A DNA stretch of 64,000 bases, from the NCBI RefSeq assembly GCF_039830135.1, contig NZ_CP156081.1:2094001-2158000 (forward strand), in the 5' to 3' direction. Source of the stretch: Defluviimonas sp. SAOS-178_SWC (GTDB lineage: Bacteria; Pseudomonadota; Alphaproteobacteria; Rhodobacterales; Rhodobacteraceae). Of this stretch, positions 57,027-64,000 are shown piece after piece. A model generated the notes under the pieces. That model was given only the letters and a program-made list of their open reading frames with translations, ran no database searches and was not told the DNA's origin. The number at the start of each line of letters is the position of its first letter. Within the stretch, counting starts at the first letter, position 1. The position numbers and the translations under genes were made by a program.

Positions 57027-57908
57027 ATGAAACAGACCACCGTTCGCCAGTTCTTCGCTCAATTTCCGAACGATGACGCCTGCTTGGAGCATCTGTTTAA
57101 CGTTCGCTTCGGCCAAGGCCACGTCTGCCCGAAGTGTGAGCGAGAGGCGAAATGGTATCGCCTGACCAATGAACAAGCCTATTCCTGCCAGTGGTGCGGC
57201 CATCACATTCACCCGATGGTCGGTTCCATCTTCGAAAAGAGCCGCACCCCGCTGCAACTCTGGTTCTACGCGATCTTCCTGTTCACCACGTCCAGGCATG
57301 GCGTCAGCGGCAAGGAATTGCAGCGTCAGCTTGGCGTCACCTACAAGACCGCATGGCGCATGGCCGCGCTCATTCGTGAGCATATGGCCGCTATCGACGG
57401 CGACGCGCCCATAGGTGGCCATGGCGAGGTTGTCGAGATTGACGAGACGTTCATGGGCGGCAAGACGGAAGGCCATGACTGGCGCGAGCGCAAGACGGTC
57501 GTGATGGGCATGATCGAACGCGACGGCGATGCGATCCTGACCGTTGTTCCCGACCAGACGCGCGGATCGCTAATCCCGCAAATCCACAAGAATGTTTTGC
57601 CCGGCTCAGAAATCCACACGGATGAGCTTCGCGCCTATGACCGTTTCCACGGTTCGCGCACCGAATACACCCACAAGACCGTGAACCATCGGAACGGTGA
57701 GTACGCCCTGCCGGACGGCACCAGCACCAACCAGATCGAAAGCTTCTTCAATCACCTGAAAAAGTCGATTGCTGGTACCCATACCAGTGTGTCGCGCAAG
57801 CACCTTCTGCGCTACGTCAAGGAATTCGAGTACCGCTTCAATCGTCGGATGCGTCCCGAGACGATGCTTTCGGAGTTGCTTTCGCGGTTCCCTGAGTTGG
57901 GCGCTTGA
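57027..57908 (+). CDS. IS1595-family transposase
   Basis: 293 residues, preceded by AGAGGGAC. An N-terminal zinc ribbon (CPKCEREAKWYRL, then CQWCGHHIHP, about 36-62) is typical of IS1595/ISXO2 transposases. The catalytic core shows VEIDETFMGGK (first Asp), EIHTDELRAYDRF (second Asp) and TNQIESFFNHLKKSI with the Asn-Gln-Ile-Glu and lysine motif of this family. Full length with no frameshift. Its last 71 bp overlap a convergent 57-codon gene. Confidence 0.95.
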   Translation: MKQTTVRQFFAQFPNDDACLEHLFNVRFGQGHVCPKCEREAKWYRLTNEQAYSCQWCGHHIHPMVGSIFEKSRTPLQLWFYAIFLFTTSRHGVSGKELQRQLGVTYKTAWRMAALIREHMAAIDGDAPIGGHGEVVEIDETFMGGKTEGHDWRERKTVVMGMIERDGDAILTVVPDQTRGSLIPQIHKNVLPGSEIHTDELRAYDRFHGSRTEYTHKTVNHRNGEYALPDGTSTNQIESFFNHLKKSIAGTHTSVSRKHLLRYVKEFEYRFNRRMRPETMLSELLSRFPELGA

Positions 57909-58011
57909 TCAAGGCGTCCAACTTATCAAGGTCGCCATCAGGATCGGTCTCGTGTGCCTTGATAAACATGTCAATTTTACCCGTCTTGCGGGCTGATTTT
58001 AGGTCACCCAT
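57838..58011 (-). CDS. 57-residue protein, third gene of the IS passenger operon
   Basis: ATG at 58011, two bases below the preceding gene's stop, ending with TGA at 57838-57840. The product begins MGDLKSARKTGKIDMFIKAH, continues with the acidic ETDPDGDLDKLDALIK and ends in a Ser/Asp-rich tail (ASSRDASDD). It is charged and soluble. I recall similar small proteins in other alphaproteobacteria but cannot confirm it here. It overlaps the transposase 3' end antisense by 71 bp, which may affect transposase expression. Function unknown. Confidence 0.6.
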   Translation of the reverse strand: MGDLKSARKTGKIDMFIKAHETDPDGDLDKLDALIKRPTQGTAKATPKASSRDASDD

Positions 58012-58012
58012 A

Positions 58013-58519
58013 TCAACCTATCGCACTTCCCCTGCCGCCACCTTGGCGTCCATTCATAAACTGGAAAACGATGTGAAGTGCGCTCCTAGCAGAGCGGCCA
58101 AGCGGTGCCCAAAACAGCATGAGCATTATGACTTCGATTACAAAAAGCAGGAAGCAAATTGGACTCGTTGCCATCATGCAAATGATTCCATGAACGAACG
58201 TTTGAGCGATCTCCCTGTGCTTAGGGTGCGACATCAGCTTGGGGTGAACTCTTGAACCTTGCCGCAGAACATTGAATACGCCCAGGGGGTATGTGATCAC
58301 CATCAACCACGCGGCCTTCGTGCTGAACATCATTCTTCCAAGACGATCAAGATCGTCCCTAAAGGAGCGCGGAATAGATTGATCTGCCAACAAATCTTCT
58401 ATGTTGTTTGCAACTTGCAGCCGCAGCGGCTGGAATGTACGCGACAAGCGCGCAGCAAGGTAAGCGTACGCGAGCATGACAAGAAGCGCAGCACCAAGAA
58501 TCATTTGATCTGATGTCAT
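58013..58519 (-). CDS. Passenger membrane protein, 168 residues
   Basis: ATG at 58519 overlaps the stop of the upstream passenger gene (ATGA). Predicted helices are near 7-24 (LGAALLVMLAYAYLAARL), 70-86 (AAWLMVITYPLGVFNVL) and 109-138 (TFVHGIICMMATSPICFLLF onward). A soluble loop of about 45 residues follows helix 1. No recognised family. The gene lies wholly inside the IS, between the transposase and the right end. Confidence 0.75.
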   Translation of the reverse strand: MTSDQMILGAALLVMLAYAYLAARLSRTFQPLRLQVANNIEDLLADQSIPRSFRDDLDRLGRMMFSTKAAWLMVITYPLGVFNVLRQGSRVHPKLMSHPKHREIAQTFVHGIICMMATSPICFLLFVIEVIMLMLFWAPLGRSARSALHIVFQFMNGRQGGGRGSAIG

Positions 58520-58869
58520 TTCCGACTCCGCTTGTCTTTCTTAGCAGATGACGCGCCCAAACGCGAGCGCGCAGCTTTCCGCTCCCTTTCAACCTCTTCC
58601 CGCAACTTTTCCGCATGTGGGTAAATGACAACCCAACGTAGAATTGCGGCGATGATAAGGCAGATCACGATAAGTGCCGGATCATCATGTAATACGCGTA
58701 AAACCCAAGTTAATGCTGTTGAAAAAAACGTGATCGTCTCATCGCCGATGACAGTGTCCTTTGCGCCCGGCACGTCAGCGAGGACTCCTGCAATCACACC
58801 TCCAGCCATGAGTAGGGCAAAGAGGCGACTTAACACCCACCAGACGGACAATAGAATGTACTTCATCAA
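58516..58869 (-). CDS. Passenger membrane protein, 117 residues, with basic helical tail
   Basis: Promoter-proximal gene of the passenger operon. Hydrophobic N-terminal helix (YILLSVWWVLSRLFALLMAG), a polar middle segment, a second helix near 65-83 (PALIVICLIIAAILRWVVIY), then a charged tail (KLREEVERERKAARSRLG) that may form a coiled coil on the cytosolic side. No known family. GC is low (37% over 58681-58740), unlike the host genes. Confidence 0.72.
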   Translation of the reverse strand: MMKYILLSVWWVLSRLFALLMAGGVIAGVLADVPGAKDTVIGDETITFFSTALTWVLRVLHDDPALIVICLIIAAILRWVVIYPHAEKLREEVERERKAARSRLGASSAKKDKRSRK

Positions 58870-58921
58870 ATACTGGACCCACAGCAGGTTGTGAGACCGA
58901 TAGATTCAAATCGCCATCAAG

Positions 58922-58952
58922 TCAATTAACGTATGCTGAGGGGATACACCCC
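58922..58952 (-). repeat. Right terminal inverted repeat of the IS
   Basis: On the minus strand it starts GGGGTGTATCCCCT and aligns with the left end at 24 of 31 positions. It ends directly at the right TATAAAGA copy. Confidence 0.9.
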
Positions 58953-58960
58953 TATAAAGA
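58953..58960 (+). repeat. 8-bp target-site duplication, right copy (TATAAAGA)
   Basis: Exact copy of 56952-56959. Removing the IS and one copy restores a continuous A+T-rich stretch about 110 bp upstream of rpe. Confidence 0.93.
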
Positions 58961-59071
58961 CGCGGTGCGATCGGCGCTGCAAGGGCAAATCCGCGCAGAT
59001 CGCCGGTCTTCGCTGGACGCCCCACGCCCTTTGCCGGTAGAGCAATGACACCACCAGTCCGGAGCGCGCGC

Positions 59072-59764
59072 ATGACCTTCAACCGATCCATCAAGATCGC
59101 CCCGTCGATCCTCTCCGCCGATTTCGCAGATTTCGGCCGCGAGATCGCGGCAATCGAAGCCGAAGGCGCCGACTGGGTCCATGTCGACGTCATGGACGGC
59201 CATTTCGTTCCGAACCTCACCTTTGGCCCGCCGCTCTGCAAGGCGATCCGCAAACACATCAAGACGGTCATGGACGTTCACCTGATGATCGCGCCGGTCG
59301 ATCCCTATATCGAAGCCTTCGCTGACGCCGGCGCCGACATCATCACCGCGCATCACGAAGCCGGACCGCACATTCACCGCACACTGCAAGCCATTCGTGC
59401 AACTGGGAAAAAAGCTGGTCTCGCGCTCAATCCCGGCACTCCGGTCGAAGCGGCCGCGCCACTTCTCGACCTCTGCGACCTCATTTGCGTGATGACCGTG
59501 AATCCCGGCTTTGGCGGGCAGAAATTCATTCATTCCCAAGTGGATAAGATACGGTCTTTGCGCAAGATGATCGGCGACCGCCCGATCCATATCGAGATCG
59601 ACGGCGGCATCACGCCCGAGACGGCACCGCTCGTGACCGCCGCCGGCGCCGATGTGCTCGTCGCCGGATCGGCGGTCTTTGCGGGCGGCTCGGTCGCGAA
59701 ACCGGAGGTCTACGGCAAGAACATCCGCGCCATCCGAACCGCCACGGCCAGCGCCCAAACCTGA
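59072..59764 (+). CDS. rpe: Ribulose-phosphate 3-epimerase
   Basis: 230 residues from ATG 59072 with GGAG upstream. TIM-barrel motifs IAPSILSADFADFG, VHVDVMDGHFVPNLTFGP, VMDVHLMI, MTVNPGFGGQKFI and IEIDGGITPETA hold the metal ligands and catalytic Asp residues. It interconverts ribulose-5-P and xylulose-5-P. The IS right end lies about 120 bp upstream, so its native promoter may be displaced. Confidence 0.96.
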   Translation: MTFNRSIKIAPSILSADFADFGREIAAIEAEGADWVHVDVMDGHFVPNLTFGPPLCKAIRKHIKTVMDVHLMIAPVDPYIEAFADAGADIITAHHEAGPHIHRTLQAIRATGKKAGLALNPGTPVEAAAPLLDLCDLICVMTVNPGFGGQKFIHSQVDKIRSLRKMIGDRPIHIEIDGGITPETAPLVTAAGADVLVAGSAVFAGGSVAKPEVYGKNIRAIRTATASAQT

Positions 59765-59783
59765 TTTCCACCAGGAGGAGAAC

Positions 59784-60338
59784 ATGCCCGTTTCCCCGCC
59801 CGTCTGCGATTTCGGCTGGAAAGCCCCGGATTTCACCCTGCCCGGCACCGATGGCCGCGACTGGTCGCTGGCCGACATCCGGGGGCCAAACGGCACGCTG
59901 CTCATGTTCATCTGCAACCACTGCCCCTACGTGCAGGCGGTCATCGACCGGATCATCCGCGATGCCAGGGCGTTGCAGGCGCTCGGGATCGGGGTCGCCG
60001 CGATCTCGTCCAACGACGCGGCGGAATATCCCCAGGACGGGTTCGGGAACATGCAGGCCGAAGCCAAGAAACACGGCTTCCCGTTCCCGTACCTTTACGA
60101 TGAAAGCCAAGCGGTGGCAAAGGCTTACGGCGCGACCTGCACACCGGATTTCTTCGGATTCGACGCCGGGCTTGGCCTGCAGTATCGCGGCCGCCTCGAC
60201 GCGTCGGGCCGTCAGGCCGCCGCGCCCGACGTGAAGCGCGAGCTTTACGAGGCGATGAAGCAGGTGGCCGAGACGGGTCACGGCCCGCGCGACCAGACCC
60301 CCTCGATGGGCTGCTCGATCAAGTGGAAGGCCGCATGA
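59784..60338 (+). CDS. Thioredoxin-family (AhpC/TSA-like) protein
   Basis: 184 residues, ideal AGGAGGAG before ATG 59784. DFGWKAPDFTLPGTDGRDWSL then FICNHCPYVQAVIDRI with a CxxC in the peroxiredoxin/TlpA-like position; C-terminal DQTPSMGCSIKWK is characteristic of this uncharacterised family. No signal peptide, so probably cytosolic. Stop overlaps the gph start (ATGA); rpe lies 19 bp upstream. Confidence 0.87.
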   Translation: MPVSPPVCDFGWKAPDFTLPGTDGRDWSLADIRGPNGTLLMFICNHCPYVQAVIDRIIRDARALQALGIGVAAISSNDAAEYPQDGFGNMQAEAKKHGFPFPYLYDESQAVAKAYGATCTPDFFGFDAGLGLQYRGRLDASGRQAAAPDVKRELYEAMKQVAETGHGPRDQTPSMGCSIKWKAA

Positions 60339-60994
60339 GCGCGCCGGTCGTCATCTTCGACCTCGACGGGACGCTGATCGATTCCGCGCCGGCGATTCAT
60401 GCCGTGTCGAATGCGGTTCTGGCCGATCTCGGGTTCGAGGCGCTCACCCTGCCGCAGGTGCGCAGCTTCGTCGGAAAGGGCGTGCCGAACCTCGTGCGGC
60501 AGCTTCTGATCGCCTCGGACGCAGACGCGGACGGCCCACTCTTTCGCCAGGTCGAGACGGCGCTTGTCGCGCGCTACGAGACGGACGTGGAGGGCAATGT
60601 CCCCTACCCCGGCGTCCCCGAGGCACTGGAGGCGCTTGCCGGTCTCGGTTGCCGCCTTGCCGTTTGCACCAACAAGCCCTACCGCCCCGCCGAGGCCGCG
60701 CTTCGCCATGTCGGCCTTTGGGAGCGGTTCGAACTGGTCATCGGCGGCGACAGCCTGCCGACGCGCAAGCCCGACCCGGCAATGTTGCATCGCACCCACG
60801 AAAAGCTCGGCGGCGGTCGGATGATCTATGTCGGGGACAGCGAAGTCGATTCCGAGACGGCGGCAAACGCCCAAGCCCCCTTCGCGCTTTACACCGAAGG
60901 CTACCGCAAGACCCCGGTCGCGGACCTGCCGCACAACATCGCCTTTTCGGATTTCGCGATGTTGCCCGGCATCGTCCGGCATTTCGAGTGGTGA
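60335..60994 (+). CDS. gph: Phosphoglycolate phosphatase (HAD family)
   Basis: 219 residues from ATG 60335. HAD motifs: VIFDLDGTLIDSAPAI (nucleophile Asp), VCTNKP, KPDPAML and YVGDSEVDSETAANA. It hydrolyses 2-phosphoglycolate from Rubisco oxygenation or DNA repair. Linkage to rpe suggests a Calvin-cycle or pentose-phosphate context. Likely cotranscribed with the thioredoxin-like gene. Confidence 0.9.
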   Translation: MSAPVVIFDLDGTLIDSAPAIHAVSNAVLADLGFEALTLPQVRSFVGKGVPNLVRQLLIASDADADGPLFRQVETALVARYETDVEGNVPYPGVPEALEALAGLGCRLAVCTNKPYRPAEAALRHVGLWERFELVIGGDSLPTRKPDPAMLHRTHEKLGGGRMIYVGDSEVDSETAANAQAPFALYTEGYRKTPVADLPHNIAFSDFAMLPGIVRHFEW

Positions 60995-61102
60995 ACGCCC
61001 ACAACCGCGCGCGCCGACCCGCGTAGCTCCAATTCATATTCATAACTTGCTATGTGTGCCCGCGTGCCTATATCATGGCGGTAATTCCAACGGGAGACGG
61101 TC

Positions 61103-61978
61103 ATGACGACGCGCGTGAAACCTGATGTGACGGCGTTCTTCGACGAGGCCACCAATACGGTGACATTCGTGGTGAAGGATCCTGGCAGCACCGCCTGCGC
61201 CATTGTCGATTCGGTTCTCGATTTCGACTACGCCTCGGGTCGGACCGATACCGAGAGCGCCGACAAGGTCATCGAATATGTCCGCAAGGAAGGGCTGAGC
61301 GTCGAATGGGTGCTTGAAACCCATGTCCATGCCGACCACCTTTCGGCTGCGCCCTATATCCAGGAGCGCGTCGGCGGCAAGATCGGCATCGGCGCCAACA
61401 TCACCGTGGTGCAGGACACGTTCGGCAAGGTCTTCAACGAAGGCACTGAGTTCCAGCGCGATGGCAGCCAGTTCGACCGGCTTTTCCGCGACGGCGACAC
61501 GTTCACGATCGGCGCGCTCGAAGGCCGGGTCATGCATACGCCGGGCCATACGCCCGCCTGCCTCACCTATGTCATCGGCGACGCGGCCTTTGTCGGCGAC
61601 ACGCTCTTCATGCCGGATTTCGGCACCGCGCGCTGCGACTTCCCCGGCGGATCGGCCGAGATGCTCTTCAACTCGATCCAGAAGATCCTGTGCCTGCCGG
61701 ACGAGACGCGGATCTTCGTCGGCCACGACTACAAGGCGCCCGGCCGCGACGAATACGCCTGGGAAACCACGGTGGCCGAGGAAAAGACGCGGAACGTCCA
61801 TGTCGGCGGCGGCAAGTCGGCGGCGGAGTTCGTCGAGATGCGGCAGGCCCGCGACAAGACGCTCGCCATGCCGCGGCTGATCATTCCCTCGCTCCAGGTC
61901 AACATGCGGGCCGGGCAGATGCCGCCGGCAGAGGACGACGGCAAGATCTATCTCAAGGTTCCCGTGAACAAGCTCTGA
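61103..61978 (+). CDS. MBL-fold metallo-hydrolase, persulfide dioxygenase-like
   Basis: 291 residues. Metal site residues in LETHVHADHLSAAPYI, MHTPGHTPACLTYVIGD, FVGDTLFMPDFGTARCDFPGG and VGHDYKAPGR. The FGTARCDFPGG segment and overall length match the ETHE1/BlhA branch that oxidises persulfides to sulfite. It sits 31 bp upstream of a SulP transporter, consistent with sulfur export after oxidation. Regulation by a BigR/SqrR-type repressor is known for relatives, but I found no clear operator. Confidence 0.85.
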   Translation: MTTRVKPDVTAFFDEATNTVTFVVKDPGSTACAIVDSVLDFDYASGRTDTESADKVIEYVRKEGLSVEWVLETHVHADHLSAAPYIQERVGGKIGIGANITVVQDTFGKVFNEGTEFQRDGSQFDRLFRDGDTFTIGALEGRVMHTPGHTPACLTYVIGDAAFVGDTLFMPDFGTARCDFPGGSAEMLFNSIQKILCLPDETRIFVGHDYKAPGRDEYAWETTVAEEKTRNVHVGGGKSAAEFVEMRQARDKTLAMPRLIIPSLQVNMRAGQMPPAEDDGKIYLKVPVNKL

Positions 61979-62009
61979 CGCCCACCCCATTCCCGGCGGA
62001 CCCCTCCCG

Positions 62010-63824
62010 ATGCTGAAACGCTTCCTTCCGATCCTCGACTGGGGTCCGTCCTACTCGCGCGACACGTTCGCGGCCGACATCATCGCCGCCGTGATCGTGA
62101 CGATCATGCTGATCCCGCAGTCGCTGGCCTATGCGCTTCTGGCCGGGCTGCCGGCAGAGGTCGGACTGTACGCCTCGATCGCGCCCTTGCTGGTCTACGC
62201 GATCTTCGGCACGTCGCGCGCACTCGCCGTGGGCCCGGTCGCGGTGGCCTCGCTGATGACGGCAGCGGCGGTCGGCGAGATCGCGGCGCAAGGCACGCCC
62301 GAATATCTCGGCGCGGCCATCGCGCTCGCCTTCCTGTCCGGGTTGATGCTTCTGGCGATGGGCGTGGCGCGGCTCGGCTTTCTCGCGGCGTTCCTAAGCC
62401 ATCCGGTGATCTCTGGCTTCATCACCGCCTCGGGGCTGATCATCGCGGCCAGCCAGATCCGCCACATCCTCGGGATCAAGGCCGACGGGCACAACCTCCT
62501 CGACCTCACCCTGTCGATCTTCGCCCATCTGGACGAGATCCATCTGCCGACCCTGCTCATCGGTGTGGGGGCGACCGCTTTTCTCTTCTGGGCCCGAAAG
62601 AGCCTGCGCCCGTTCCTGATCGGAAAGGGCGTGGACCCCAAGCTCGCGACGATCCTTGCCCGGACCGGCCCCGTCGTTGCGGTCGCGCTGACGACGATCA
62701 TCTCGGCCTCCCTTGCCGGCCTCGCGCATCTCTTCGGATCTGATGGCAGCGGCATCAGGATCGTGGGCGAGGTTCCTTCGGGCCTGCCGCTCCCTGCCCT
62801 GCCGCCCTTCGATGTAGAGCTCTGGACCAGGCTTGCCGTGCCGGCACTTCTGATTTCCGTCGTGGGGTACGTCGAGACAATTTCTGTCGCCCAGACGCTG
62901 GCCGCGAAGAAGCGTCAGCGCATCGACCCGGATCAGGAGCTGATCGCGCTTGGCGGCGCCAATCTCGGTGCGGCGCTGTCGGGCGGGTTTCCGGTGACGG
63001 GCGGCTTTGCCCGCTCGGTCGTCAACTTCGATGCCGGAGCCGAGACCCCGGCCGCTGGCGCCTATACGGCCGTCCTCATGGCGCTCGCGACGCTGACGCT
63101 CACGCCCCTCCTTTACTTCCTGCCGCAGGCGACGCTCGCCGCGACGATCATCGTCGCGGTTCTCTCCCTCGTCGATCTGAAGGCCCTGCCCCGCATCTTC
63201 GCCTATTCCAAGCCCGATGCGGCGGCGATGGCGGCGACGATCCTCGTGACCTTGGGTTTCGGCGTCGAAAAGGGCATCCTTGCCGGTGTCTCGCTCTCGC
63301 TGATGCTGCATCTCTACCGGTCGTCGCGCCCGCATGTCGCGATCGTCGGGCAAGTGCCGGGGACCGAGCATTTCCGCAACGTGCAGCGCCATACCGTCGT
63401 GACCGCCCCCGACGTGGTGACGATCCGCGTGGACGAAAGCCTCTACTTCGCCAATGCGCGCTTTCTCGAAGACGTCGTGCAGGCGGAGATCGCCGCGAAC
63501 CCGCGGCTGGCCCATGTCGTCCTCATGTGCCCGGCGGTGAACGAGATCGACGCCTCGGCGCTCGAGAGCCTTGAGGCGATCAATCACCGGCTGAAGGATG
63601 GCGGCGTGACGCTGCACCTGTCCGAGGTCAAGGGCCCGGTCATGGATCGCCTTGCCAGGAGCGTGTTCCTGGGCGAGCTGACGGGCAAGGTCTTCCTCAC
63701 CCAGTGCGACGCGATGCGCTCCCTCGCCCCTGACCTGACGGCCCGGACCTTGGGCGAGACCCGGCGCGACACGAGCCGCAAGGCGAACGCCTTACGAATG
63801 ACAGCGCCGGCCCAGCTTCCCTGA
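62010..63824 (+). CDS. SulP-family anion transporter with STAS domain
   Basis: 604 residues. Ten or more membrane helices with the SulP signature region (AAVIVTIMLIPQSLAYALLAGLP) and GGFPVTGGFARSVVNFDAGA in the core. A C-terminal STAS domain (about 460-560; VLMCPAVNEIDASALESLEAI) follows. It probably moves sulfate, sulfite or bicarbonate. Close spacing to the MBL-fold gene suggests one operon for sulfur oxidation and export. Confidence 0.92.
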   Translation: MLKRFLPILDWGPSYSRDTFAADIIAAVIVTIMLIPQSLAYALLAGLPAEVGLYASIAPLLVYAIFGTSRALAVGPVAVASLMTAAAVGEIAAQGTPEYLGAAIALAFLSGLMLLAMGVARLGFLAAFLSHPVISGFITASGLIIAASQIRHILGIKADGHNLLDLTLSIFAHLDEIHLPTLLIGVGATAFLFWARKSLRPFLIGKGVDPKLATILARTGPVVAVALTTIISASLAGLAHLFGSDGSGIRIVGEVPSGLPLPALPPFDVELWTRLAVPALLISVVGYVETISVAQTLAAKKRQRIDPDQELIALGGANLGAALSGGFPVTGGFARSVVNFDAGAETPAAGAYTAVLMALATLTLTPLLYFLPQATLAATIIVAVLSLVDLKALPRIFAYSKPDAAAMAATILVTLGFGVEKGILAGVSLSLMLHLYRSSRPHVAIVGQVPGTEHFRNVQRHTVVTAPDVVTIRVDESLYFANARFLEDVVQAEIAANPRLAHVVLMCPAVNEIDASALESLEAINHRLKDGGVTLHLSEVKGPVMDRLARSVFLGELTGKVFLTQCDAMRSLAPDLTARTLGETRRDTSRKANALRMTAPAQLP

Positions 63825-63830
63825 CAGCGC

Positions 63831-64000
63831 CTACACGATCGCCTCTTCGAGAAACGGCCGGTCCTCCAGCACCCGCTCGGGCCCGAGCGGCGAAAGGTCG
63901 AGCGTCCGGTAGCCACCGGTCAGGATCACCTCGGCCAGCCCCCGCCCGACCGCCGGGGCCTGTTGCAGCCCGTGGCCCGAGAAGCCGGCGGCGATGTGGA
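63831..64000 (-). CDS. FAD-dependent oxidoreductase (DAO family), C-terminal fragment
   Basis: A minus-strand frame entering from the right edge and ending with TAG at 63831-63833, about 56 codons. The sequence [20 protein letters not shown] followed by [20 protein letters not shown] is the FAD-binding C-terminus of D-amino-acid/sarcosine oxidase-like enzymes. The rest lies outside the window. Convergent with the SulP gene (6-bp gap). Confidence 0.85.
   Translation of the reverse strand, partial: HIAAGFSGHGLQQAPAVGRGLAEVILTGGYRTLDLSPLGPERVLEDRPFLEEAIV

Larger units (their letters stand above)
56960..58952 (+). mobile_element. Complete IS1595-family insertion sequence with passenger operon (1993 bp)
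   Basis: Bounded by imperfect 31-bp inverted repeats (24 matches), both starting GGGG(C/T)GTATCCCCT, and by an exact 8-bp target duplication. It encodes a DDE transposase on the plus strand and three small genes on the minus strand that converge on it. Part of the passenger region is much lower in GC than the host (37% over 58681-58740 by hand count). Intact ends and intact ORFs suggest a recent, possibly active insertion between nagA and rpe. Confidence 0.93.

Noticed and set aside
61000..61102. Search for a BigR/SqrR operator (ATTC-N8-GAAT) before the MBL-fold gene
   Set aside because: ATTCATATTCAT is present but has no correctly spaced inverted half.

Overview
The window is a dense, high-GC chromosomal segment from an alphaproteobacterium of the family Rhodobacteraceae (Rhodobacter/Roseobacter group). 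The support is gene order and protein type: a dusB-ntrB-ntrC-ntrY-ntrX-trkA-trkH-hfq-hflX run, a fused ispDF, an NtrC without the sigma-54 contact loop, a HemB without zinc cysteines, the alphaproteobacterial SOS boxes GTTC-N7-GATC and GAAC-N7-GAAC before recA, and a CckA hybrid kinase with a TTAA-N7-TTAA CtrA-type site in front. No tRNA, rRNA, CRISPR array or prophage was seen. No gene-free stretch exceeds 300 bases.

Layout. 1-5.2 kb: minus-strand operon of a polyamine-type ABC importer (two permeases, Tat-exported binding protein, ATPase) ending in a class III aminotransferase that leaves the window, with a divergent LysR regulator. 6.3-9.9 kb: an RsmB-type rRNA methylase, then cckA. 10-12 kb: a small sulfotransferase-like gene divergent from recA. 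12-17.7 kb: alaS, a DUF1330 gene, a class II glutamine amidotransferase and a pyrrolysine-free MttB-family methyltransferase. 17.7-19.4 kb: a divergent DUF6477/DUF6456 pair; the DUF6456 protein resembles GafA, the activator of gene transfer agents. 19.5-23.8 kb: lipA, three cytochrome c genes and a LysR regulator. 23.7-27.3 kb: hpt and a small membrane protein, a RatA/COQ10-type gene, and the overlapping ispDF-pgpA-cinA operon.

27.5-39.4 kb: the nitrogen-regulation and potassium block (dusB, ntrBC, ntrYX, trkAH, hfq, hflX). hflX seems to begin at CTG, four bases overlapping the hfq stop. 39.4-45.3 kb: a penicillin-acylase-type hydrolase, a 3-hydroxyisobutyrate-dehydrogenase-type reductase, a SYLF lipoprotein, hemB and a small membrane protein. 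45.4-52.9 kb: mfd, then an acyl-CoA ligase/DsbA-like/Bcr-type efflux operon with a divergent XRE-cupin regulator. 52.9-56.9 kb: pgm and an N-acetylglucosamine operon (nagK, an 80-codon relic, nagA). The relic looks like the fused ends of a deleted GntR gene and a deleted SIS (NagB-II-like) gene.

The clearest accessory feature is a complete IS1595-family element at 56960-58952 (1993 bp), with 24/31 inverted repeats and an exact 8-bp target duplication (TATAAAGA). It carries a transposase plus a convergent three-gene passenger operon: two small membrane proteins and a 57-codon protein that overlaps the transposase 3' end. It sits between nagA and rpe, in what may have been the rpe promoter region. 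After it come rpe, a thioredoxin-like gene, gph, an MBL-fold hydrolase, a SulP transporter and the C-terminus of an FAD oxidoreductase.

A second theme is control: CckA with a CtrA site, the GafA-like activator with CtrA-like half sites, and recA with twin LexA boxes lie within 11 kb. These three systems are linked to gene transfer agent production in Rhodobacter capsulatus. The GTA structural genes are not in the window.
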